A stretch of DNA of 64,000 nucleotides from Paractinoplanes rishiriensis (GTDB taxonomy: Bacteria; Actinomycetota; Actinomycetes; Mycobacteriales; Micromonosporaceae): NCBI RefSeq assembly GCF_016862375.1, contig NZ_BOMV01000034.1:124001-188000 (forward strand), in the 5' to 3' direction. Numbering within the stretch: the stretch's first letter is position 1; each line of letters starts with the position of its first letter. The position numbers were made by a program, and so were the translations under genes. Shown piece after piece: positions 57,162 to 64,000 of the stretch. The notes under the pieces are model-generated. The model was not told where the DNA came from and did no database searches. It worked only from the letters and a program-made list of their open reading frames with translations.

Positions 57162-57788
57162 ATGCGCATTCTGCTCGTCGGTGACTCGACGGTGACCGAC
57201 GACGCCGGCTGGGGCCCTGGCTTCCGGGCCCGGCTGGCACCCACCGTGGAATGCCACAACCACGCCCAAGGCGGTCGCAGTTCGAAGAGCTACCGCGACG
57301 AAGGCTGGTGGACCGCGGCGCTCGCGGTCCCGGCCGACTACGTCTTCCTGCAGTTCGGCCACAACGACCAGCCGGGCAAGGGCCCGGACCGGGAGACCGA
57401 CCCGGACACGTCGTTCGCCGCCAACATGGCCGGGTACGTGTCCGACGTGCGCGCCCGCGGCCGTTCCCCGGTGCTGGTGACGTCGCTGACCCGGCGCACC
57501 TTCTCCGGCGGCGAACTGCACGACACTCTGGGCCCGTACGCGCATGCCACCCGGCGCGTCGCGGCCGAGTTGCGGGTGCCGCTCGTCGACCTCCACGCGG
57601 CCAGCACCGCGCTGTGCGTCGCGCTCGGCGAGGACGGCTGCGCCGGGTTCTCGCCGGACGGCACCGACATGACCCATCTGAACGCCGAAGGAGCGCTCCG
57701 CTTCGGCGGCCTGGTCGCCGACCTGGCCCGCGACGTGGTAGCCGGGCTGCGATCCCATCTGAACCGAGAGGCGGCACCGCGGTGCTGA
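57162..57788 (+). CDS. CE12 rhamnogalacturonan acetylesterase-type SGNH hydrolase
   Basis: 208 residues, full family length. SGNH blocks are clear: GDSTVTDDAGWGPGF with the nucleophile Ser, GGRSSKSY, FGHNDQPGKG, and DMTHLNAEG with the Asp-His pair. Such enzymes deacetylate rhamnogalacturonan I or xylan oligomers. No signal peptide is present even if upstream codons are considered, so the enzyme probably works in the cytosol on imported acetylated oligosaccharides. ATG 57162 was chosen because the protein begins at the first beta-strand; a GGAAC lies upstream. The next gene overlaps its end by 7 nt. Confidence 0.88.
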   Translation: MRILLVGDSTVTDDAGWGPGFRARLAPTVECHNHAQGGRSSKSYRDEGWWTAALAVPADYVFLQFGHNDQPGKGPDRETDPDTSFAANMAGYVSDVRARGRSPVLVTSLTRRTFSGGELHDTLGPYAHATRRVAAELRVPLVDLHAASTALCVALGEDGCAGFSPDGTDMTHLNAEGALRFGGLVADLARDVVAGLRSHLNREAAPRC

Positions 57789-59038
57789 AGAAAGCTCTGC
57801 TCGTCCTCACCGTGGCCGCGCTCGCGGCCACTCCACTCGCCGGACCGGCCACCGCCGGTGGCGGCCGGGACGTCGGCCGGGAGATCCTGGGCCCGAACGA
57901 CGGCTGGGGCTCCGCCGAGGGCGGCGTCACCGGCGGCTCGGCCGCGACCCGCGAGAACGTGTTCGTGGTGCGCAACCGCAACGAACTGGCCGCCGCGGTG
58001 GCCGGTACCCAGCCCAAGATCGTGATCGTGGCGGGCCGCTTCAACGCCAACGTCGACGAGAACGGCCAGCCGCTCGGTTGCGCCGACTACGCCGCCGACG
58101 GCTACGACTTCGACGCGTACGTGCGAACCTATGATCCGGCGGTGTGGACCGGCGCGCCGACCGGCCCGCTCGAGACGGCCCGCCTGGCGTCGAACGCCAA
58201 CCAGGGCAAGCGCGTGAAGATCACGGTCGGCTCGAACACCACCCTGATCGGCCGCCCCGGCGCGGCCATCACCGGCGCGCAGATCGACATCGAGTCGGCG
58301 GAGAACGTGATCGTGCGCCACCTGACGCTGCGCGACGCGTACACCTGCTTCCCCGGCTGGAACGGCGACGCCTGGAAGACCGAGTGGGACAACCTGGTGG
58401 TGAGCCGTTCCCGGCACGTGTGGATCGACCACGTGACGATCAACGACGGCGACAGCCCCGACGCGGCCGAGCCGATCGTGTTCGGCCAGCACCTGCTGCG
58501 CCACGACGGCCTGCTCGACATCGTCCGCGGCAGCGACCTGGTCACCGTGTCGTGGAGCAGGTTCACCGGCCACGACAAGTCGCTGCTGTGGGGCAACGGC
58601 GACACCGCCACCGGCGACATCGGCAAGCTGCGCATCACCATGCACCACAGCGAACTCACCAACCTCGTCCAGCGCGGCCCGCGGGTCCGCTTCGGCCAGG
58701 TGCACGTCTACAACAACCTGTACCGCTCGACCGCCGACTCCGGCTTCCTCTACTCGTGGGGCGTCGGCGTCCAGTCCAAGCTGTACGCCGAGAACAACGC
58801 GTTCCGCCTCGACCGCACCTTCCCGGCGTCCCAGATCATCACCGCGTTCGGCGGCACCGCCATCCACGCCACCGGCACGTTGCTGAACGGCCGCCCGGTG
58901 GACGCCCTGGCCGAGTACAACGCGGTGCACGACCCGGACCTGAGCTCGGACGTCGGCTGGACCCCGACCCTGCACACCCGGATCGACCCGACGTGGCGGG
59001 TGCCGGCCCTGGTCCAGGCGAACGCCGGAGCCCGCTAG
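57782..59038 (+). CDS. Secreted PL1 pectate lyase
   Basis: 418 residues with Sec signal (ALLVLTVAALAATPLAGPATAG). The PL1 parallel beta-helix carries HVWIDHVTINDGD with calcium-site acids, VTVSWSRFTGHDKSLLWGNG and the catalytic RGPRVRFG segment followed by VHVYNNLY. It cleaves polygalacturonate by beta-elimination. GTG 57782 overlaps the CE12 stop and has GAGAGG at 10 nt; it fits the signal start. No terminator separates it from the convergent TIR gene. Confidence 0.93.
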   Translation: MLKKALLVLTVAALAATPLAGPATAGGGRDVGREILGPNDGWGSAEGGVTGGSAATRENVFVVRNRNELAAAVAGTQPKIVIVAGRFNANVDENGQPLGCADYAADGYDFDAYVRTYDPAVWTGAPTGPLETARLASNANQGKRVKITVGSNTTLIGRPGAAITGAQIDIESAENVIVRHLTLRDAYTCFPGWNGDAWKTEWDNLVVSRSRHVWIDHVTINDGDSPDAAEPIVFGQHLLRHDGLLDIVRGSDLVTVSWSRFTGHDKSLLWGNGDTATGDIGKLRITMHHSELTNLVQRGPRVRFGQVHVYNNLYRSTADSGFLYSWGVGVQSKLYAENNAFRLDRTFPASQIITAFGGTAIHATGTLLNGRPVDALAEYNAVHDPDLSSDVGWTPTLHTRIDPTWRVPALVQANAGAR

Positions 59039-59054
59039 AGCTTCCACGGTTTGC

Positions 59055-61412
59055 CTAAAGTACGACACCGCCGGCGTACCAGACGGCGAGCAGCAGAACG
59101 ACAGTGGGCAGCGTCGGCGGCAACAGCGCCGCCGGCGCGGACCGCAGCAATCTCCGGTCGCGCCGGTGGTTGTCGGGCAGCCACTCCAGGACGACGGTGC
59201 CGTGCTTGCCGAGGGCCACAGCGGCGGCGATCCAGATGGCGGCGTAGTAGACGAGGCGTAGCGGGGTGAGTTCGGTGACGCCCATCAGGGCCCAGGCCGC
59301 CGCCATCCCGAACAGGGCGAACATGCCGTTCTGGAAGGTATCCCGGCGCAGCTCCCGCCGGCCCAGCCGGTAGGCAATGGTCAGGGCGAGGACGGCCATG
59401 GCGGCGGCCAGCCAGGCCCGCCAGCGCAGCACGGTGTCGGCGGTGTCCGGCAGCGCGGGAAAGTCGGGGTTCTCGATAAAGTTGGGTCGCGGCGAGGCCG
59501 GCGTCAGAGCGGGCGCGACAAACCGGCATCCGCCCGCCCGAGGTGAGGGCGAGGTCGACGCAGTATCTGGCGACAAATCCGATTTATCCGGCAGAGTGGG
59601 CGGCGGGGGATTTGTCGCCCGGGGCAGTGACACCGGCTGGGCTGCGGGCGGCTGGACTGCGGGCGGCTGGACTGCGGGCGGCTGGACTGCGGGTGGCTGG
59701 GCTGCGGGCGGGCGGGCTGCGGGTGGCTGGGCTGCGGGCGGCTGGGCTGCGGGCGGCTGGGCTGCGGGCGGCTGGGCTGCGGGCGGGCGGGCTGCGGGCG
59801 GGCTGACCGCGGGGGGCTGGGCTGCGAGCGGGCGGGTCGGGAGCGGGCGGGTCGGGAGCGGCAGCTTGAGCGGGGGCATGGAGAACGTCGGCACCGGCCT
59901 CGTCGGCAGTGGGACGTCGAGCAGGCCGCCGCCCGGCGGGCAGCTCAGCAACTGGTGCCACGGGGGGCGGGTGTAGGGCAGCGGCGGGTTCGGCACCGTC
60001 GGGCGTTCGGTCGTGTGGACCCGTTCCTCCTTCGGCACCGCCAGGCCGGCCGTGAAGGCCGCCGACAGCGCGAACACCGCGCCGGCCGCCGCCAGGCACT
60101 CCAGCACGATCTTGGCGGGCCGGGGTGCGTCGAAAGCGTCCGCGGCGCGGGGGACCGGCGGCAGCGGCACCCGGCCGGCGCCGGCGGTCAGCGATGCGGC
60201 GAAGGCGCGCAACCGGTCGGTGCGGCCGTCCCGGAAGTCCAGCCACTGGAAGCGGTGCAGTTCCTCGGCCTCGGCCGGCAGCCGCACCCCGCAGGCCAGC
60301 ACCGCGATCGCCCGGCCGCCGCGCAGCGCGGGCGCCAGATGGGTCCAGCCGATGGCGTTGCTGACCAGGACCAGACGCAGATCGGCGTCCTCGGCCACAA
60401 CCTCGACGCCGGCCGTGCGAAAGGCCGATGCCACCTCGGCGGCGATCAGCGCGTCGGCAGGGGCGTGCTCGACCTGCACCGAGCGGGGCGTGGCCGGTGC
60501 GGCCGGTGCGGTCAGGTGATCCGTGGCGTCCAGGCGGGCCAGCAGGCGGTGCGGGCCCTCGCCGGGTGGCAGCCAGCGCAGCACCGTGGCGGAGCGGTGC
60601 AGCAGGAGCAGGGCCGTCACATTCAAGAGCAACAAAGGCAACAGCACCAGCACGTACGGTTCGGTCCGGTCGCCGCTGATCGAGAGCTGGTTGATCACCG
60701 AGCTGCCGTGGTTGACGGCCGAGATGAGCGACGCGTAGCCGCCCCAGACGACGAACAGTAGCGGGACAGCGCCGTACAGCGGGACGGACAGCGTGACAAA
60801 ACGGGCGCACGCGGTCAGGAAGCCGGTCAGCGGGCGCAGCAGCCAGCCCGCGTAGAACAGGCCGGCCAGCGCCATCGCGGTGGTCGCCAGCACGTGCGCG
60901 GGCGGTACCGGCAGGTCGAGGTCGAGCGCGGCCACGGTGACCAGGCCCAGGGCGGCCAGCACGTTGGCGGCCAGGGCGGTGGCCACCAGCAGTACGGCGG
61001 CCGGCCAGCGACTCCAGCGCCGCGCCGGGGGCGGATCGTCGCCGCGCAGCACACCGGCCAGCCGCCGGGTGCCGGCGGCGAACCGGCGGCGCAGCTCGAC
61101 CCGGGGCGCCGCTGCCAGGTCCGGCGGCAGGGGCGTGCCCCGGACCACCGCCACCACCACCGGGATGCCGCCGTCCCGGGCCCGGCGCCATTCCCGTTCC
61201 ACGTACGCCGAGGCCAGCGCGTCCTTCGAGGCCACCAGCACCAGCGCCTCGGCGTCGTCGACCGCCCGGTTGAGCGCGGCGTCCCAATCCGTGCCGGGCA
61301 CCAGGCGCTCGACGTCGAACCACGGGTCCAGCCCGGCGGCGGCCAGGCCGGCCGTCAGCTGGCGCGCGGCGTAGAACTGCCGGCGCGAGTAGCTGACGAA
61401 GACGTGTCCCAT
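59055..61412 (-). CDS. Membrane protein with TIR domain, second TIR-like domain and proline-rich repeat stalk
   Basis: 785 residues. TIR domain 1-130: MGHVFVSYSRRQFYAARQLT, DPWFDVERLVPGTDW, and SKDALASAYVEREW with the Glu position of NADase TIRs. Four to five membrane helices (about 145-310). A second, diverged TIR-like region (about 330-445) keeps LVLVSNAIGW, ALRGGRAIAVLACGV and RFQWLDFRDGRTDRL but has no obvious catalytic Glu. After another helix (about 465-485) comes a roughly 170-residue Pro-rich segment with PPAAQ-type repeats, and four helices near the C-terminus. Start ATG 61412 begins at the TIR domain. I do not know this architecture; signalling at the envelope is one idea. Confidence 0.82.
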   Translation of the reverse strand: MGHVFVSYSRRQFYAARQLTAGLAAAGLDPWFDVERLVPGTDWDAALNRAVDDAEALVLVASKDALASAYVEREWRRARDGGIPVVVAVVRGTPLPPDLAAAPRVELRRRFAAGTRRLAGVLRGDDPPPARRWSRWPAAVLLVATALAANVLAALGLVTVAALDLDLPVPPAHVLATTAMALAGLFYAGWLLRPLTGFLTACARFVTLSVPLYGAVPLLFVVWGGYASLISAVNHGSSVINQLSISGDRTEPYVLVLLPLLLLNVTALLLLHRSATVLRWLPPGEGPHRLLARLDATDHLTAPAAPATPRSVQVEHAPADALIAAEVASAFRTAGVEVVAEDADLRLVLVSNAIGWTHLAPALRGGRAIAVLACGVRLPAEAEELHRFQWLDFRDGRTDRLRAFAASLTAGAGRVPLPPVPRAADAFDAPRPAKIVLECLAAAGAVFALSAAFTAGLAVPKEERVHTTERPTVPNPPLPYTRPPWHQLLSCPPGGGLLDVPLPTRPVPTFSMPPLKLPLPTRPLPTRPLAAQPPAVSPPAARPPAAQPPAAQPPAAQPPAAQPPAARPPAAQPPAVQPPAVQPPAVQPPAAQPVSLPRATNPPPPTLPDKSDLSPDTASTSPSPRAGGCRFVAPALTPASPRPNFIENPDFPALPDTADTVLRWRAWLAAAMAVLALTIAYRLGRRELRRDTFQNGMFALFGMAAAWALMGVTELTPLRLVYYAAIWIAAAVALGKHGTVVLEWLPDNHRRDRRLLRSAPAALLPPTLPTVVLLLAVWYAGGVVL
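59638..59829. repeat. Tandem 15-bp repeats coding PPAxQ in the TIR gene
   Basis: About twelve to thirteen copies of a 15-bp unit close to GCTGCGGGCGGCTGG, encoding pentapeptides PPAAQ, PPAVQ or PPAAR on the minus strand. Multiples of 15 bp preserve the frame, so copy number can change without inactivating the gene. Confidence 0.93.
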
Positions 61413-61515
61413 CCGTCCATTGTGTGCGGTGCGGTCCAGGCGGGTGCTCGACGGTTGCATTCGCGTCGCCGCAGTCCTCAGGAGTGCGGCTGTGTGGCCG
61501 ATCTCTCTGGGCGTG

Positions 61516-63738
61516 ATGCGGTGGGCGGACTCTGAAGCGCGCGTTGCCGGGCATATGGCCCGGCAGGTGCACCTGAACCTGTGGGTGTTCGCCGCGCTCA
61601 GCGCTATGGGTTTGATCCGGTGCGAGCTGGCCTGGCCGGACTCGTACCGCTGGGCCCTGATTCCGCTCGGTGCCGCGGTGGCCGGCCTGGCGGCCGCCAC
61701 CCGGTTGCCGTGGAACCGGCTGGCCGCGAGCCGATGGACCATGCCGGTGCTGGCCGTGAACTACGCGTCCGCGATCGGTTGCCTGTTCCTGTACTGCCTG
61801 GTCGATCCGGACGCCGAGATCATGTTCCCGACCGGCGCCATGGTGATCACGGTCGCCGCGGCCAGCACCACCGGAGCCCGGGCCAGCCTGGCCATCGGCG
61901 CTGTGGCGCTGGCCGGCTATCTGACGCTGGCCGCGGTCCGCCCGATGGCCAACATGACCCTGGGTCTGTCGGTGGTCGCCGTCATGGCCGTGGTGATCGG
62001 CCTCTGCGCCCGGACCGCCCACAACCGGCGGCTCCAGCAGGCGCAGCGCGACGCCGCCGAGCGCCGGGCCGCGGCCCTGCTGGAGAACGGCTCGGACGCG
62101 GTGCTGGCCATCGCCGGCGACCGGGTGCAGTACGTCAGCGCGTCGGTGCACCGGATCCTCGGCCACGGCAACGCCAACCTCAGCGTCGAGGACCTGGCCG
62201 CCATGACCCACCCGGACGAGCTGGACCTGGTGCGCGAGTGGGTGGCGAAGCTGAGCGCCGGCGGCCCCGGCCACACGGTCCGCCTGGAGTCGCGCACCAA
62301 GCACGCCGACGGCCACTACATCGACACCGAGGTCACCGGAACCAACCACCTCGACGATCCGGACATCGGGGCCATCATCCTGACGATCCGCGACGTGAGC
62401 ACCCAGAAGGCGCTGCGCAGCGAGCTGACCCGGCAGGCGTTCGAGGACCCGGTCACCGGCCTGCCGAACCGCTCGCTGCTGCGCGACCGGGCCGAGACGG
62501 CGGTACGCCGCCACCTGCGCGAGGCCGGCCGGGTGTCGCTGCTGCTGGTCGATCTGGACGACTTCAAGAAGGTCAACGACACGCTCGGGCACATGGCCGG
62601 CGACGACTTCCTGCGCGCCGTGGCCCGCCACATGGCCGAGGTGGTGCGCCCGTCCGACACGCTCGCCCGGCTCGGCGGCGACGAGTTCGCCGTGCTGGTC
62701 GAGGGCCTCGACGACATGGAACTGCACGCCATGGCGCAGCGACTGCTGGAGGCGGTCAAGCTCCCGGTCCGGATCGGCAACACCGAGCTGGTCGGCAGCG
62801 CGAGCGTCGGCATCGCCACCGTGAAGGCCGGCGAGGTGGGCGACGGCGACGCCGCCGAGGAACTGCTGCGCGACGCCGACCTGGCCATGTACGCGGCCAA
62901 GGCCACCGGCCGGGACCGGGTAGCCGTCTTCGAGGAGTCCATGTACGCGGACGCGGTCGCCGAGGCCGAGACCCGCGCCGAGCTGGAACGGGCTGTCGAG
63001 AACGACGAGTTCGTGGTCAACTACCAGCCCATCGTCGACCTGCCCTCGGGCCGGCTGATCGGGGTGGAGGCGCTGGTCCGGTGGCAGCACCCGACCCGTG
63101 GACTGCTCGGCCCCAACGAGTTCATCGCGCACACCGAGCGCACCGGCCTGATCGTCCCGATCGGCGCCCGGGTGCTGCGGGTCGCCTGCAGCCAGGTCGC
63201 GGCCTGGCACCGGGAGATCCCGGCTGCCGACCGGATCCGGGTCAGCATCAACCTGTCGGCCCGGCAGTTCCAGGAGCCGGGCCTGCTCGACACGGTCCGC
63301 GAGGTGCTGCACGACACCGGCATCGCGCCCGAGCGGGTGGTCCTGGAGATCACCGAGTCGCTGCTCATGCACGACGTGGACGCCACCGTGGTCACCCTCA
63401 ACGAGCTGCGCGCGATGGGCGTCCGGATCGCGATCGACGACTTCGGCACCGGCTACTCGTCGCTGTCCTACCTCCGCCGGTTCCCGATCGACATTCTCAA
63501 GATCGACAAGGCGTTCATCGACGGCATCACCGCGAACGCCGAGGACGCCACCCTGGCCGAGGCCGTGGTGGGCCTGGGCCGGGCGCTGCGCCTGCAGACC
63601 GTGGCCGAGGGCATCGAGCACGCCGACCAGAAGTCGATCCTGTCCGATCTGGGCTGCACGTACGGGCAGGGCTACCTGTTCGCCCGGCCGGGCACGGCCG
63701 ACGAGATCACCGTGATGGTCCGCGAGGCGTACGAGTGA
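61516..63738 (+). CDS. Membrane GGDEF-EAL (cyclic-di-GMP) protein with PAS domain
   Basis: 740 residues. The N-terminal 170 residues hold about five membrane helices; a PAS domain follows (about 190-300), then GGDEF (about 310-470) with intact RLGGDEFAVL and EAL (about 480-735) with LIGVEALVRWQHP, and the DDFGTGYSSLSYL loop with metal ligands. Both active sites look complete, so it may synthesise or degrade cyclic di-GMP depending on signal. The start is unclear: ATG 61516 lacks a good ribosome site and ATG 61555 is an alternative; 61420 is longer but reads like spacer. It is divergent from the TIR gene with about 100 nt between starts. Confidence 0.9.
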   Translation: MRWADSEARVAGHMARQVHLNLWVFAALSAMGLIRCELAWPDSYRWALIPLGAAVAGLAAATRLPWNRLAASRWTMPVLAVNYASAIGCLFLYCLVDPDAEIMFPTGAMVITVAAASTTGARASLAIGAVALAGYLTLAAVRPMANMTLGLSVVAVMAVVIGLCARTAHNRRLQQAQRDAAERRAAALLENGSDAVLAIAGDRVQYVSASVHRILGHGNANLSVEDLAAMTHPDELDLVREWVAKLSAGGPGHTVRLESRTKHADGHYIDTEVTGTNHLDDPDIGAIILTIRDVSTQKALRSELTRQAFEDPVTGLPNRSLLRDRAETAVRRHLREAGRVSLLLVDLDDFKKVNDTLGHMAGDDFLRAVARHMAEVVRPSDTLARLGGDEFAVLVEGLDDMELHAMAQRLLEAVKLPVRIGNTELVGSASVGIATVKAGEVGDGDAAEELLRDADLAMYAAKATGRDRVAVFEESMYADAVAEAETRAELERAVENDEFVVNYQPIVDLPSGRLIGVEALVRWQHPTRGLLGPNEFIAHTERTGLIVPIGARVLRVACSQVAAWHREIPAADRIRVSINLSARQFQEPGLLDTVREVLHDTGIAPERVVLEITESLLMHDVDATVVTLNELRAMGVRIAIDDFGTGYSSLSYLRRFPIDILKIDKAFIDGITANAEDATLAEAVVGLGRALRLQTVAEGIEHADQKSILSDLGCTYGQGYLFARPGTADEITVMVREAYE

Positions 63739-64000
63739 GCGCGCTGAGCCGGCGGTTGTCGGCGGCGGCCCGGCTGCGCCCGGTCGAGGACGACCACGAC
63801 GCCGAGTACTGGTCCCGGCAGATCCAGGTCGGCGGCTGGGTGGCGGTCGGCATCACGCTGTTCGGCTGCCTGCGCATCGCGGCCGACTGGGAGCCGATGC
63901 TGAAGTGGTGGGCCTGGCCGTGCTTCGCCGCCGCCCTGCTCCAGGCGGCCATCACCCGTCTGCCCTGGGCCCGCCTGGTGCGCCGGCCCGGCGTACGGGA
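63735..64000 (+). CDS. N-terminal part of a second membrane signalling protein, paralogue of the upstream gene (cut by window)
   Basis: GTG 63735 overlaps the preceding stop as GTGA. The visible 88 residues include YWSRQIQVGGWVAVGITLFG and LLQAAITRLPWARLVRRPG, which match, in spacing and wording, the N-terminal membrane part of the upstream GGDEF-EAL protein (HMARQVHLNLWVFAALSAMG and AAATRLPWNRLAASRW). It is thus a tandem paralogue, probably again a cyclic-di-GMP protein, but its output domain lies outside the window. Confidence 0.75.
   Translation, partial: MSALSRRLSAAARLRPVEDDHDAEYWSRQIQVGGWVAVGITLFGCLRIAADWEPMLKWWAWPCFAAALLQAAITRLPWARLVRRPGVR

Noticed and set aside
59638..59829. CRISPR-like array suggested by regular repeats
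   Set aside because: Units are 15 bp, contiguous without spacers, in frame with a protein and code PPAxQ.
59584..63621. Very long minus-strand reading frame over 1300 codons
   Set aside because: It is the antisense shadow of the GGDEF-EAL and TIR genes; composition is Arg/Gly/Pro rich with no domain, as expected from GC-rich third positions.

Overview
The window is high-GC, densely packed actinobacterial chromosome with frequent GTG/TTG starts, 1-4 nt start/stop overlaps, leaderless-looking starts, Tat and Sec-lipoprotein exports and an AfsR-type giant regulator. The combination (many ricin/CBM13- or AbfB/CBM42-tagged glycosidases, CotH-VTC cluster, GGDEF-EAL proteins) suggests a Micromonosporaceae soil saprophyte such as an Actinoplanes relative; the genus is inference. 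No rRNA, tRNA, CRISPR array, transposase, integrase or phage gene was seen.

Layout. 1-9.6 kb: the 3' end of a GH67 alpha-glucuronidase converges on a sugar-uptake operon (two permeases, binding lipoprotein, DUF624 protein, GH42 beta-galactosidase) with a readable promoter and operator; a Tat-exported GH127 beta-L-arabinofuranosidase lies upstream. 9.6-12.8 kb: a coupled VTC-DUF4956-CotH operon, the least understood module here. 12.9-26.7 kb: M4 protease, exo-beta-1,3-galactanase-like GH43-CBM13, a tartrate/malate dehydrogenase plus SLC13 carrier, PL11 rhamnogalacturonan lyase divergent from an SDR oxidoreductase, a membrane protein, and two GH43-CBM42 arabinofuranosidase-type enzymes behind a perfect 16-bp palindrome. 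26.8-30.6 kb: a two-component system with a convergent orphan TAXI binding lipoprotein and a WhiA-like protein lacking a DNA-binding tail. 30.7-36.6 kb: a complete Liv-type ABC importer fused as an operon to an acid-CoA ligase. 37-49 kb: polyprenyl synthetase coupled to a ThuA/DUF1080 protein, an AAA ATPase, a WD40 relic, M14 carboxypeptidase, small secreted and membrane proteins, a kelch lipoprotein, an AfsR/SARP regulator and an acid phosphatase. 48.4-59 kb: a molybdopterin oxidoreductase, GH43 arabinanase-type enzyme, a Cip1-like secreted protein, a signal-less gluzincin peptidase with a small partner, and a pectin block (PL1-CE8 fusion, CE12 esterase, PL1 lyase). 59-64 kb: a membrane protein with two TIR-type domains and a proline-rich repeat stalk, divergent from two tandem cyclic-di-GMP proteins, the second cut by the window end.

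How it works together. The enzymes match hairy pectin and its side chains: PL1/CE8/CE12 on homogalacturonan and acetylated backbone, PL11 on rhamnogalacturonan I, GH43/GH127 on arabinan, GH43/GH42 on galactan, GH67 on glucuronoxylan. The ABC importer brings in oligosaccharides, SLC13 plus dehydrogenase would use C4-dicarboxylates, and the Liv-ligase operon could take up and activate an aromatic or fatty acid. Palindromes at several promoters suggest LacI- or GntR-type local control, but no such repressor gene lies in the window.
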